Positions 1 through 6,441 of a stretch of DNA of 11,977 nucleotides are shown here, in pieces; within the stretch, counting starts at the first letter, position 1; every line of letters starts with the position of its first letter. The stretch is from Sphingobacteriaceae bacterium (GTDB lineage: Bacteria > Bacteroidota > Bacteroidia > B-17B0 > Aurantibacillaceae): positions 1 to 11,977 of the forward strand of contig JANYCL010000386.1 in NCBI GenBank assembly GCA_025360355.1, given 5' to 3'. The translations under genes and the position numbers were made by a program. The notes under the pieces are model-generated. The model was not told the DNA's origin. It was given only the letters and a program-made list of their open reading frames with translations, and ran no database searches.

Positions 1-666
1 ATCGAATATCTTGATTCTAAATTGGAATTGAATTTTGATGAATTAGACGAATATTTAAGTGACGATATTACATTAGAGAAAGAATATGGTTTGGATCCCG
101 ATAACATCATGGCATTGATCTTGCCAAATGTTTACGAAGTAAGCTGGGTCATAAAAAAAGAAGAGTTCTTCGGAAAAATAAAAAATTATTTTAATTCGGT
201 TTGGACAAAAGATCGTCGCGACCGCGCAAAAAAAACAGGTTATTCAGTTGTTGAAATAATGACCTTAGCTTCTATTGTACAAGGAGAAAGCGGAATAAGA
301 AGCGAACAGGAAAAGATCGCGGGAGTTTACATAAACCGTTTAAAGAAAAATATTGCTATGCAAGCTGATCCAACTTTAAAATTTGCAAACCGTAATTTTG
401 ATGTACAACGTGTTACGAATGCAGATAAACAAATTGATTCTCCGTATAACACTTATAAATATAAAGGTTTGCCACCCGGACCAATTTGTTTACCAAATAT
501 TTCTTCAATTGATGCCGTATTGGATTACGATAAACATAATTTTATTTTCTTCTGTGCAAGGCCTGACTTCAGTGGTTTCAGCGATTTCTCGGCAACATAC
601 GAGCAGCATCTTAAATATGCAGATGCCTATCAAAAAGCCCTCGATGCTAAGGGTATTAAACGATAA
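1..666 (+). CDS. mltG: Endolytic transglycosylase MltG, 3' part (5' end outside window)
   Basis: The frame is open from the first base of the window, so this is the C-terminal 221 residues of a longer protein; the TTG at 22 is internal, not the start. MltG is an inner-membrane lytic transglycosylase that cuts nascent glycan strands and helps set their length. The YceG/MltG catalytic core is visible: a PNVYEVSW segment (about 35-42 counting from the TTG), then LASIVQGES (82-90), whose Glu89 I align with the catalytic Glu of lytic transglycosylases. Downstream are AGVYINRL, QADPT, SPYNTY and GLPPGPI, all family signatures, and the C-terminal FFCARPDFSGF block seen in Bacteroidota homologues. 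The usual VEKET-type motif reads VQGES here, so the first Glu is Gln, but the Glu before Ser/Thr is kept. Family assignment is very secure; the N-terminal membrane anchor cannot be seen. Confidence 0.95.
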   Translation: MEYLDSKLELNFDELDEYLSDDITLEKEYGLDPDNIMALILPNVYEVSWVIKKEEFFGKIKNYFNSVWTKDRRDRAKKTGYSVVEIMTLASIVQGESGIRSEQEKIAGVYINRLKKNIAMQADPTLKFANRNFDVQRVTNADKQIDSPYNTYKYKGLPPGPICLPNISSIDAVLDYDKHNFIFFCARPDFSGFSDFSATYEQHLKYADAYQKALDAKGIKR

Positions 667-678
667 TTTATTAGTGAA

Positions 679-706
679 AATTCGTGTAATTCGTGGCTAA
701 ATTCGT
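679..706 (+). repeat. Three imperfect direct copies of AATTCGT before the phosphohexomutase gene
   Basis: AATTCGT occurs at 679-685, 688-694 and 700-706, spaced 9 and 12 nt apart. The first two copies extend to AATTCGTG. The run fills most of the 66-nt gap between mltG and the next gene, and the last copy runs into the promoter-like TATCTTTA box. It is not coding and does not form an obvious hairpin. From memory, similar 'attcgtg' strings occur in intergenic DNA of other Bacteroidota, but I cannot verify this here. Confidence 0.6.
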
Positions 707-713
707 ATCTTTA
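706..713 (+). promoter_or_regulatory. Probable -7 box (TATCTTTA) for the phosphohexomutase gene
   Basis: TATCTTTA matches the Bacteroidota -7 consensus TAnnTTTG at seven of eight defined or free positions. It lies 20 nt upstream of the ATG at 733. No convincing -33 TTTG box is seen at the expected distance, so this is a partial match. It suggests that the mutase gene can be transcribed independently of mltG. Confidence 0.45.
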
Positions 714-732
714 ACTCTCTATTTATTTTATT

Positions 733-2139
733 ATGACAAAAATTAAATTTGGTACCGACGGTTGGAGAGCAATTATTGCTAAAGATTTTACTGTTGATAA
801 TGTTGCACGCGTAACTGAAGCCACAGCAAAATGGCTTTTGAAAAATTTTGACAAACCAAGTGTTGTCATTGGCCATGATTGTCGTTTTGCCGGCGAACTG
901 TTTGCAGAAACTACGGCAAAAGTTTTTATTGCGCATAACGTAAAAGTTTTTTTAGCGAAAGATTATACATCAACACCAATGGTATCGTTGGGCGCTTTAA
1001 AATTAGGAGCATCTTTAGGAGTTGTTATTACTGCAAGTCATAACCCGCCATCTTATAACGGTTATAAATTAAAAGGACATTATGGTGGACCATTGGGTCC
1101 TGAAAAAATTCAGGAAGTAGAAGATATTATTCCGGATAAACATTCTGTTAATTTAGATAGCATAGATTTAGAGGCTGCGAAGAAAAATGGTTTACTGGAA
1201 ATTGCCCCGCTTGAAGATATGTACGTAAAACATGTTGAGGAGAATTTCGATATCGCTTTAATAAAAAAGTCAGGATTAAAATTGGCTTACGATAGTATGT
1301 TTGGTGCGGGACAAAGAGTAATGAAACGTTTGTTTCCGGATATTGTGCATTTGCATGATGATGAAAATCCGGGTTTTCATGGACAAGCACCGGAGCCTAT
1401 TCATAAAAATTTAATGGAGTTTAGTAATTTAATTAAGAAGGACGGAAAGATCAGTTGCGGTTTATGTACCGATGGTGATGCAGATAGAATTGGATTGTAT
1501 GATAGCAAAGGGAATTTTGTGGATTCGCATCATATCATTTTATTATTAGTAAAATATTTAGTTGAAGAAAAAAAGTTTGGCGGAAAAATTGTTTGCGCCT
1601 TCTCAGTAACACCGCGCATTAAAAAATTAGCAGCGCATTATAATTTGTCGTTGGAAATTACTCAAATTGGTTTTAAATATATTGCAGGTTATATGATAAC
1701 GGAAGATGTATTATTAGGTGGTGAAGAGAGTGGGGGAATAGCAATTAAAGGTCATATTCCGGAGCGCGATGGGATTTGGATGGGCTTAACCATTTGGGAA
1801 TACATGGCGAAGAGCGGAAAAAGTTTAGAACAATTAATTGAAGATATGTATAAGCTTACCGGTCGTTTTGTTTACGAGCGTAACGATCTGCATTTAACTG
1901 AAGAAGTAAAACAAAAAGTAATTAAAGCTTGTAAGGAAGATAAATTCAAATCATTCGGTTCTTACAAAGTTGAAAAACTAGAAACCGTTGATGGCTGGAA
2001 ATATTATTTCGAAAATGATCAATGGATGATGATTCGCGCCAGTGGCACAGAACCTGTTTTACGTGTATATGCCGAGAGCGATACAATAGAAAACACAAGA
2101 AAAATTTTAAAAGCTACGCAGGATACTTTGTTGAATTAA
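733..2139 (+). CDS. Phosphoglucomutase/phosphomannomutase family phosphohexomutase
   Basis: An alpha-D-phosphohexomutase of 468 aa that interconverts hexose 1- and 6-phosphates in the cytoplasm through a phosphoserine enzyme, supplying sugar-1-phosphates for nucleotide sugars and glycans. All four signature regions are present: the phosphoserine loop TASHNP with Ser102 (100-105), the Mg2+ loop DGDADR (247-252), the sugar-specificity loop GGEESGG (329-335) and the phosphate-binding RASGTEP loop (435-441). The length fits the four-domain family, and the FGTDGWR start near residue 6 is typical, supporting the ATG at 733. The GEESGG loop is common to glucose- and mannose-specific members, so the substrate (glucose, mannose or both) is unresolved; GlmM is less likely. 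The stop codon overlaps the stop of the convergent SGNH gene by 3 nt, with no terminator between them. Confidence 0.95.
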   Translation: MTKIKFGTDGWRAIIAKDFTVDNVARVTEATAKWLLKNFDKPSVVIGHDCRFAGELFAETTAKVFIAHNVKVFLAKDYTSTPMVSLGALKLGASLGVVITASHNPPSYNGYKLKGHYGGPLGPEKIQEVEDIIPDKHSVNLDSIDLEAAKKNGLLEIAPLEDMYVKHVEENFDIALIKKSGLKLAYDSMFGAGQRVMKRLFPDIVHLHDDENPGFHGQAPEPIHKNLMEFSNLIKKDGKISCGLCTDGDADRIGLYDSKGNFVDSHHIILLLVKYLVEEKKFGGKIVCAFSVTPRIKKLAAHYNLSLEITQIGFKYIAGYMITEDVLLGGEESGGIAIKGHIPERDGIWMGLTIWEYMAKSGKSLEQLIEDMYKLTGRFVYERNDLHLTEEVKQKVIKACKEDKFKSFGSYKVEKLETVDGWKYYFENDQWMMIRASGTEPVLRVYAESDTIENTRKILKATQDTLLN

Positions 2140-2912
2140 TTCCAGTCAGAATCAATACTTTTTGCGATCTCATCACAAAGCCAGTAATTGCCTTGTGTGG
2201 TAAGGTGGAGGTAGTCGCTGTAATATTCGGGACATTTCGAATAATCGGAGCAGATAACGTCATAATCCACAAAAATAATTTTATCACGCAATAATTGTTT
2301 TTTTAATTCTTCAACTAACGCAGCGCGGTATTCTTTAATATTATCAACGCCGCTATCACTATTAAAGAAAGCAAAAATTTCGTTTTTAATTTTGTTATGA
2401 AAATGAAGTTGTTCCTGTAACTGATCTACGCCGTAAGTTGGTAATTCTATTATTACAGGTTTAATATTATACTTCAAAAGTTCTTTAATGATCAGACACA
2501 TATTTTTGGCGTAGTAACTTTTACCATACTGACCAAAAGAATCATTCACACCACAACATACAACGCAATATTTAACTTGCTTTTGTTTTATAAATGCACT
2601 TGAGAATACATCTTTTTTACTTGCAAATAAATTGCGGTATACTTCTTTTGTTCTTGCACCACCTTGGCCTGAATAAAATATAGTTGAATTCCGTCCGATT
2701 GTTTTGAGTGCCAATTGAAGTGTTCCGGCAATATGACCATCGGCCACCCAACTGTCGCCAATGATACCAACCGTTAAGTCGCGGTCGTTTACCGGTTCCA
2801 GATCTACACTTTGGGTATTTTCAGTAGCAACGGAGAAGCGGTTGTATAAATACAACAGGGAAATAAGAATGGAACTTAAAAAAAAAATGAGATATATTAT
2901 CCTCCTGTTCAA
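2136..2912 (-). CDS. Membrane-anchored SGNH/GDSL-family hydrolase
   Basis: A 258-aa protein with an N-terminal signal anchor (residues 5-23, preceded by NRR), so the catalytic domain is probably periplasmic or extracytoplasmic. The SGNH blocks appear in order: block I GIIGDSW with nucleophile Ser54 (49-55), block II Gly in GQGGART (82-88), block III GVND with Asn123, and block V DYLH giving Asp233 and His236. Members are esterases, lipases or carbohydrate acetyl-esterases; the substrate cannot be predicted. The start is TTG at 2910-2912: an in-frame stop lies 12 nt upstream of it, and no in-frame ATG occurs before the catalytic domain, so a non-ATG start is required. An AGGAGG just inside the frame (2901-2906) is too badly spaced to act as a ribosome site. 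The gene is convergent with the mutase and divergent from the deacetylase, which suggests envelope-glycan work by context only. Confidence 0.82.
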   Translation of the reverse strand: MNRRIIYLIFFLSSILISLLYLYNRFSVATENTQSVDLEPVNDRDLTVGIIGDSWVADGHIAGTLQLALKTIGRNSTIFYSGQGGARTKEVYRNLFASKKDVFSSAFIKQKQVKYCVVCCGVNDSFGQYGKSYYAKNMCLIIKELLKYNIKPVIIELPTYGVDQLQEQLHFHNKIKNEIFAFFNSDSGVDNIKEYRAALVEELKKQLLRDKIIFVDYDVICSDYSKCPEYYSDYLHLTTQGNYWLCDEIAKSIDSDWN

Positions 2913-2931
2913 TTTCGAAAGGCTTTATAGA

Positions 2932-2939
2932 CAAATTTA
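2932..2939 (-). promoter_or_regulatory. Probable -7 box (TAAATTTG) for the SGNH hydrolase gene
   Basis: Read on the minus strand this is TAAATTTG, a full match to TAnnTTTG, 19 nt before the TTG start at 2912. No clear -33 TTTG is visible at the expected distance. It forms one half of a divergent promoter region shared with the deacetylase gene. Confidence 0.5.
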
Positions 2940-2953
2940 AGATTAATAATCTT
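2939..2953. repeat. Short inverted repeat AAGATT-AAT-AATCTT in the divergent promoter region
   Basis: Two perfect 6-bp arms are separated by 3 nt, immediately upstream of the minus-strand -7 box and 21 nt before the plus-strand box. The position would suit an operator for a dimeric regulator, but the arms are short and AT-rich, so chance is a real alternative. Confidence 0.35.
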
Positions 2954-2974
2954 CATTACCTTGTTTATAAGTTA

Positions 2975-2982
2975 TAATTTTG
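2975..2982 (+). promoter_or_regulatory. Probable -7 box (TAATTTTG) for the deacetylase gene
   Basis: A full match to the Bacteroidota -7 consensus TAnnTTTG, 34 nt upstream of the start codon used at 3017. No clear -33 element is seen at the expected distance. Confidence 0.5.
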
Positions 2983-3016
2983 TCTCAAATATTTCTCTCT
3001 CAATTAATTAATTTTA

Positions 3017-4333
3017 TTGGTGATCGAGCCCGTATTAATATACTCTGTTAAAAGCAGCCCAAGGTTAAAATATATTCTAAATATTTTTTTAAAAGATGTT
3101 TTGGGTCTCGACTTTGTAATTACACAAAATCCCGTACAGTTTGAGCAGACCGAATCAGCCAAAATAAATTACTCAACTCAAAAATTTATTAAAGATGGTA
3201 TAAAAATCACACCCGTTAGTTTATTATTTGAATACGGAATAAAAGATCATTTGATAGAAGTTCATAGTCAAAAAGACTATAACAAAGTGTTTTTCAAAAC
3301 ACATGGCGATATACAGTTTGATATTTTAGCGGCTTCGTTTTGGTTGCTTAGCCGTTATGAAGAATATTTACCATTTAAGCAGGATAAGTATAACCGTTTT
3401 GATGTAAAGAACAGTTTGGCATTTCAATATGATTTTATGGATATGCCCTTAGTGAATTTATGGATAGAACAATTTAAAAATTTGTTGATCACTAAGTATC
3501 CTGAATTAAAAGTTAAGAAGCATACGTTTTCCTATGTATCAACCATTGATATTGATAACGCTTATAAATTCAAATATAAAGGCGTAATGCGCGAAGCCGG
3601 AGGTTATTTAAAAAGTATTATCACTCGAAATTTTCAAGAAATAAAAGAACGTACATCAGTAATTTTAAATAGTAAACCTGATCCTTTTGATTCGTATGAG
3701 TTTTTGTTAGAAGTGCAGAAGAAAAATAATTTAAATGTTCTATTTTTCTTTTTGCTCGGCGATTACGGTGTTAATGATAAAAATCATCCCGCAAATAATA
3801 AAGATTTTCAAATTTTAATTAAACATTTGGCCGATTATGCAAAGATCGGAATTCATCCTTCGTATAAATCAAACGATAATTTAAATCAACTTAAAATTGA
3901 AGTCAACCGTTTAGCAAACATAACACACGCAGATGTTAAGAATAGTCGCCAGCATTTTGCTATTTTAAAATTCCCTGAAACTTATTTGTCGTTATTGCAA
4001 GCGGGTATTACATCCGATTATTCTATGGGCTATGGAAATTATAATGGGTTCAGGGCTTCGTTCTGTATTCCTTATAATTGGTATGATCTGGATTCGGAGC
4101 AGGAAACGCCGTTGATCATTCATCCGTTTTGCATTATCGAAACAACATTAAGATTTACCAATAAAGCCACCAACGAAACAGCGATAACTTTTGCAAAACC
4201 TATTATTGATGAAGTAAAAAAATATAATGGGGAATTGGTTACCATTATCCATAACGACACAATGGGAAGTGTTAGTGAATGGAAAGGCTGGAAAGAAGTG
4301 TACGAGCAATTAGTAAAAGAAATCTTAACTTAG
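3017..4333 (+). CDS. Polysaccharide deacetylase family protein (DUF7033-like N-terminus)
   Basis: A 438-aa protein with two parts. Residues about 1-165 resemble the N-terminal domain found in Bacteroidota deacetylase homologues (LLSRYEEYLP at 110-119, then MPLVNLWI). Residues about 170-438 form a divergent NodB-like carbohydrate-esterase domain. Probable metal or active-site motifs are TIDID (176-180), GIHPSY with His280, GITSDYSMGY containing Asp334, and a late IIHNDT with His412. The family removes acetyl groups from N-acetylhexosamine polymers; the actual polymer is unknown. No signal peptide is evident, so it may be cytoplasmic or peripheral. No in-frame ATG precedes residue 141. The start must therefore be TTG at 3017 or the adjacent GTG at 3020, because an in-frame TAA lies at 3005. 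The gene is divergent from the SGNH hydrolase and ends 23 nt before the pseudouridine synthase gene. Confidence 0.82.
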   Translation: MVIEPVLIYSVKSSPRLKYILNIFLKDVLGLDFVITQNPVQFEQTESAKINYSTQKFIKDGIKITPVSLLFEYGIKDHLIEVHSQKDYNKVFFKTHGDIQFDILAASFWLLSRYEEYLPFKQDKYNRFDVKNSLAFQYDFMDMPLVNLWIEQFKNLLITKYPELKVKKHTFSYVSTIDIDNAYKFKYKGVMREAGGYLKSIITRNFQEIKERTSVILNSKPDPFDSYEFLLEVQKKNNLNVLFFFLLGDYGVNDKNHPANNKDFQILIKHLADYAKIGIHPSYKSNDNLNQLKIEVNRLANITHADVKNSRQHFAILKFPETYLSLLQAGITSDYSMGYGNYNGFRASFCIPYNWYDLDSEQETPLIIHPFCIIETTLRFTNKATNETAITFAKPIIDEVKKYNGELVTIIHNDTMGSVSEWKGWKEVYEQLVKEILT

Positions 4334-4356
4334 CGTCTCCGCGTCTTTGCGAGAAC
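4333..4356 (+). repeat. Three 8-bp GCG-starting units ending exactly at a start codon
   Basis: GCGTCTCC (4333-4340), GCGTCTTT (4341-4348) and GCGAGAAC (4349-4356) lie in phase and abut the ATG at 4357. This is markedly GC-rich compared with the surrounding AT-rich DNA. It fills the whole gap between the deacetylase stop and the pseudouridine synthase start. From memory, similar 'gcgtctttgcg' strings occur in intergenic DNA of other bacteria, but I cannot check that. Confidence 0.6.
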
Positions 4357-5055
4357 ATGAAACCACTGTCGAATTCTATACACAAAGAACAAATTGTTTA
4401 TGAAGATAATCACATTATCATCATCAATAAACTTTCCTCCGAAATTGTGCAGGGCGATAAAACCGGCGATATGCCTTTATCGGAAAAATTAAAAAATTAC
4501 ATTAAAGACCGCGATGCAAAACCCGGAAATGTTTTTATGGGTGTGATCCACCGTATCGATAGACCTGTTTCCGGTTTGGTTATTTTTGCTAAGACCAGCA
4601 AAGCACTTTCGCGGTTCAATGAATTGATACGGAATAAAGATCTGCATAAAACATATTGGGCAGTTGTAAAAAATAAACCGCCTAAAACCGAAGATCATTT
4701 AGTTCATTACCTTCTTAAAAACGAAAAGACCAATAAATCGAAAGCATTTGAAAAAGAAGTGAAGGATAGTTTAAAATCGGAACTCGCCTATAAATTTTTA
4801 AAGTCGAGTGATAATTATCATTTACTGGAAATAAAATTATTTACCGGCCGTCATCATCAGATCCGTGCGCAATTATCTACAATTGGTTGTCCGATAAAAG
4901 GCGATTTGAAATATGGTTTCGACAGAAGTAATAAAGATGCCTCTATTCATTTACATGCATACAGTTTAAATTTTATGCATCCCATAAAATTAGAAGAGGT
5001 GAGTGTAAAAGCTGCGCCTATAACGGAAGATCCGGTTTGGAATTACTTTAAGTAA
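4357..5055 (+). CDS. RluA-family pseudouridine synthase (no S4 domain)
   Basis: A 232-aa enzyme converting uridine to pseudouridine in rRNA or tRNA. Motif II is MGVIHRIDRPVSG (61-73) with catalytic Asp68. KTYWAVV follows, then the conserved LFTGRHHQIRAQL block near the C-terminus and GDLKYG, all RluA-family landmarks. There is no N-terminal S4 RNA-binding domain, as in RluA- or TruC-like members, so the target base cannot be assigned. An in-frame ATG at 4279 would add 26 residues, but it would overlap the deacetylase gene by 55 nt and translate the 8-bp repeat run. The ATG at 4357 starts just before the usual IVYEDNHIIIINK opening strand, so I prefer it. The 3' end overlaps the convergent small gene by 13 nt. 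Confidence 0.92.
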   Translation: MKPLSNSIHKEQIVYEDNHIIIINKLSSEIVQGDKTGDMPLSEKLKNYIKDRDAKPGNVFMGVIHRIDRPVSGLVIFAKTSKALSRFNELIRNKDLHKTYWAVVKNKPPKTEDHLVHYLLKNEKTNKSKAFEKEVKDSLKSELAYKFLKSSDNYHLLEIKLFTGRHHQIRAQLSTIGCPIKGDLKYGFDRSNKDASIHLHAYSLNFMHPIKLEEVSVKAAPITEDPVWNYFK

Positions 5056-5240
5056 GTATCGATCGACTCGATCTCGTCAACAGGAATGTATTGAGCTAAA
5101 CTCAAAGCTGCTTCGGTATTCGTAAACAAAGTCTCTGCACCCGGAATAAAAAGTACGGTATGTCTGAATTCAGAACCTACTATAGAACCATATTTTTTCA
5201 TTCCGTTCTTTAAAATAATTATCGCTTGTATGGTATTCAT
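5043..5240 (-). CDS. Small conserved-looking hypothetical protein, 65 aa
   Basis: A 65-aa ORF with a good ATG start and composition like the neighbouring genes. It has no signal peptide or membrane segment. The sequence alternates short hydrophobic runs (IQAIIILKNG, YGSIVG, HTVLFIPG) with turns, suggesting a small beta-rich fold, and ends with an acidic IPVDEIESID segment. I do not recognise the family and assign no function. It lies 191 nt downstream of rpoD in the same orientation but beyond rpoD's terminator, so it probably has its own promoter; I see no clean -7 box. Its last 13 nt overlap the end of the convergent pseudouridine synthase gene. The main alternative is a spurious ORF, but its fit into an otherwise empty gap and its coding-like composition argue it is real. 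Confidence 0.65.
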   Translation of the reverse strand: MNTIQAIIILKNGMKKYGSIVGSEFRHTVLFIPGAETLFTNTEAALSLAQYIPVDEIESIDTYLK

Positions 5241-5382
5241 GGTATTATATGTTTATTAATAACTATTACGCAAACTTAATGCCAAAGGTTAGGCAAGGTG
5301 TTATCGGATGATTAAATGATTGTAATTACTGAGTAAATGAAGTAGAAACTCTTACGAATTACACTTCATTTCTGGAAGACAA

Positions 5383-5412
5383 AAAAGCCCCTTCAGAAAT
5401 GAAGAGGCTTTT
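5383..5412 (-). terminator. Rho-independent terminator of rpoD
   Basis: Arms 5383-5389 (AAAAGCC) and 5406-5412 (GGCTTTT) pair perfectly. After one mismatch, 5391-5394 (CTTC) pairs with 5401-5404 (GAAG), closing a 6-nt loop. Read on the minus strand, the hairpin runs into six T residues, 20 nt after the rpoD stop codon. Confidence 0.88.
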
Positions 5413-5431
5413 AATATGGCTTGTGTAGGGA

Positions 5432-6295
5432 CTAACCTAAATATTGTTGAAGTAATTTGCTTCTTGAGCTGTGACGTAAACGACGGATCGCTTTTTCTTT
5501 GATCTGACGAACGCGTTCACGGGTAAGATCAAATTTATCACCGATCTCTTCAAGCGTTAAACCATGATTCATTCCGATACCGAAAAATAATTTAACCACA
5601 TCCCGTTCTCTTTCTGTTAAAGTAGATAATGCGCGGTCAATTTCTTTCGATAACGATTCCATAATTAAACCGTAATCAGCTTTTGGAGAATCGTGATTGA
5701 TCAATACATCTAATAAAGAACTTTCTTCTCCATTAGCAAAAGGCGCGTCCATACTTACGTGACGACCACTTACTTTCATAGTGTCAGCAACTTTATCAAT
5801 TGGCAGATCTAAAAGTTCAGCTAGTTCATCAGCGCTTGGTTCGCGCTCAAATTGCTGTTCTAATTTAGAGTATGCTTTATTTATTTTGTTTAATGAACCA
5901 ACTTGGTTTAATGGTAAACGTACAATACGTGATTGCTCAGCTAAAGCCTGCAATATCGACTGACGGATCCACCATACAGCGTAAGAAATAAATTTAAATC
6001 CGCGGGTCTCATCAAAACGACGAGCTGCTTTAATTAAACCTAAATTTCCTTCGTTAATAAGATCGGGTAAGCTTAATCCTTGATTCTGGTATTGTTTTGC
6101 TACGGAAACAACGAAACGTAAATTTGCTCTCGTCAACTTCTCAAGTGCTTTCTGATCGCCTTCTTTAATTTTTTTTGCCAGGTGAACTTCTTCCTCAGCG
6201 GTTATGAGTTCTTCGCGGCCAATTTCCTGAAGGTATTTGTCAAGAGATGCACTTTCGCGGTTGGTAATGGATTTGGTTATTTTAAGTTGTCTCAT
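5432..6295 (-). CDS. rpoD: Primary RNA polymerase sigma factor, Bacteroidota type
   Basis: A 287-aa sigma-70 family factor that directs RNA polymerase to housekeeping promoters. Region 1.2 occupies about residues 15-48 (SLDKYLQEIGREELITAEEE). Region 2 holds RANLRFVVSVAKQYQNQGL, DLINEGNLGL, FDETRGFKF and the -10-reading YAVWWIRQSI (105-114). Region 3 follows from about 124 (RIVRLPLN), and region 4 is LTLEEIGDKFDLTRERVRQIKEKAIRRLR (246-274) with its helix-turn-helix. There is no region 1.1 and no long non-conserved insert, which is the normal short form in this phylum. The ATG start gives MRQLKITKSITNRESASLDKYL, a standard opening. It has its own -7-like box upstream and a terminator downstream, so it is probably monocistronic. 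Confidence 0.97.
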   Translation of the reverse strand: MRQLKITKSITNRESASLDKYLQEIGREELITAEEEVHLAKKIKEGDQKALEKLTRANLRFVVSVAKQYQNQGLSLPDLINEGNLGLIKAARRFDETRGFKFISYAVWWIRQSILQALAEQSRIVRLPLNQVGSLNKINKAYSKLEQQFEREPSADELAELLDLPIDKVADTMKVSGRHVSMDAPFANGEESSLLDVLINHDSPKADYGLIMESLSKEIDRALSTLTERERDVVKLFFGIGMNHGLTLEEIGDKFDLTRERVRQIKEKAIRRLRHSSRSKLLQQYLG

Positions 6296-6329
6296 TGAAT
6301 GAATTTAGACGGTTTGAGTAATTAACGAG

Positions 6330-6337
6330 TAAAGATA
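6330..6337 (-). promoter_or_regulatory. rpoD: Probable -7 box (TATCTTTA) for rpoD
   Basis: Read on the minus strand this is TATCTTTA, one base off TAnnTTTG and identical to the box before the phosphohexomutase gene. It lies 34 nt upstream of the rpoD ATG. No clear -33 TTTG is seen at the expected distance. The rest of the 146-nt gap up to the thioredoxin gene holds no recognisable terminator. Confidence 0.45.
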
Positions 6338-6441
6338 CAAAAAATTACAGGATTTTCCCAGAATTAACGTTTTACAACAATTTTAAGCTAAAAATCGACC
6401 ATTTTGACTCTTAATCCGACTAACCTTTAAAGTCTTGAAAA

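Noticed and set aside
1148..1390. 80-aa minus-strand ORF inside the phosphohexomutase gene
   Set aside because: It lies fully within a well-supported gene on the other strand, has no recognisable motif, and its composition looks like a frame shadow.
2022..2294. 90-aa plus-strand ORF spanning the mutase/SGNH junction
   Set aside because: Both underlying genes have complete conserved motifs up to their overlapping stops; this frame has none.
2901..2906. AGGAGG on the minus strand as a Shine-Dalgarno for the SGNH gene
   Set aside because: It lies just downstream of the TTG start, and no start codon sits at a usable 5-9 nt spacing after it. It encodes the Arg-Arg before the signal anchor.
4279..4356. 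An ATG at 4279 giving a 26-residue N-terminal extension of the pseudouridine synthase
   Set aside because: It overlaps the deacetylase gene by 55 nt and translates the GCG octamer run; the added residues do not resemble the family, which normally starts near the IVYEDN strand.
6391..6405. AAAAT-CGACC-ATTTT inverted repeat downstream of the small TlpA-like gene as a terminator
   Set aside because: The stem has only five A/T pairs and no proper T tract, so it is too weak to call.
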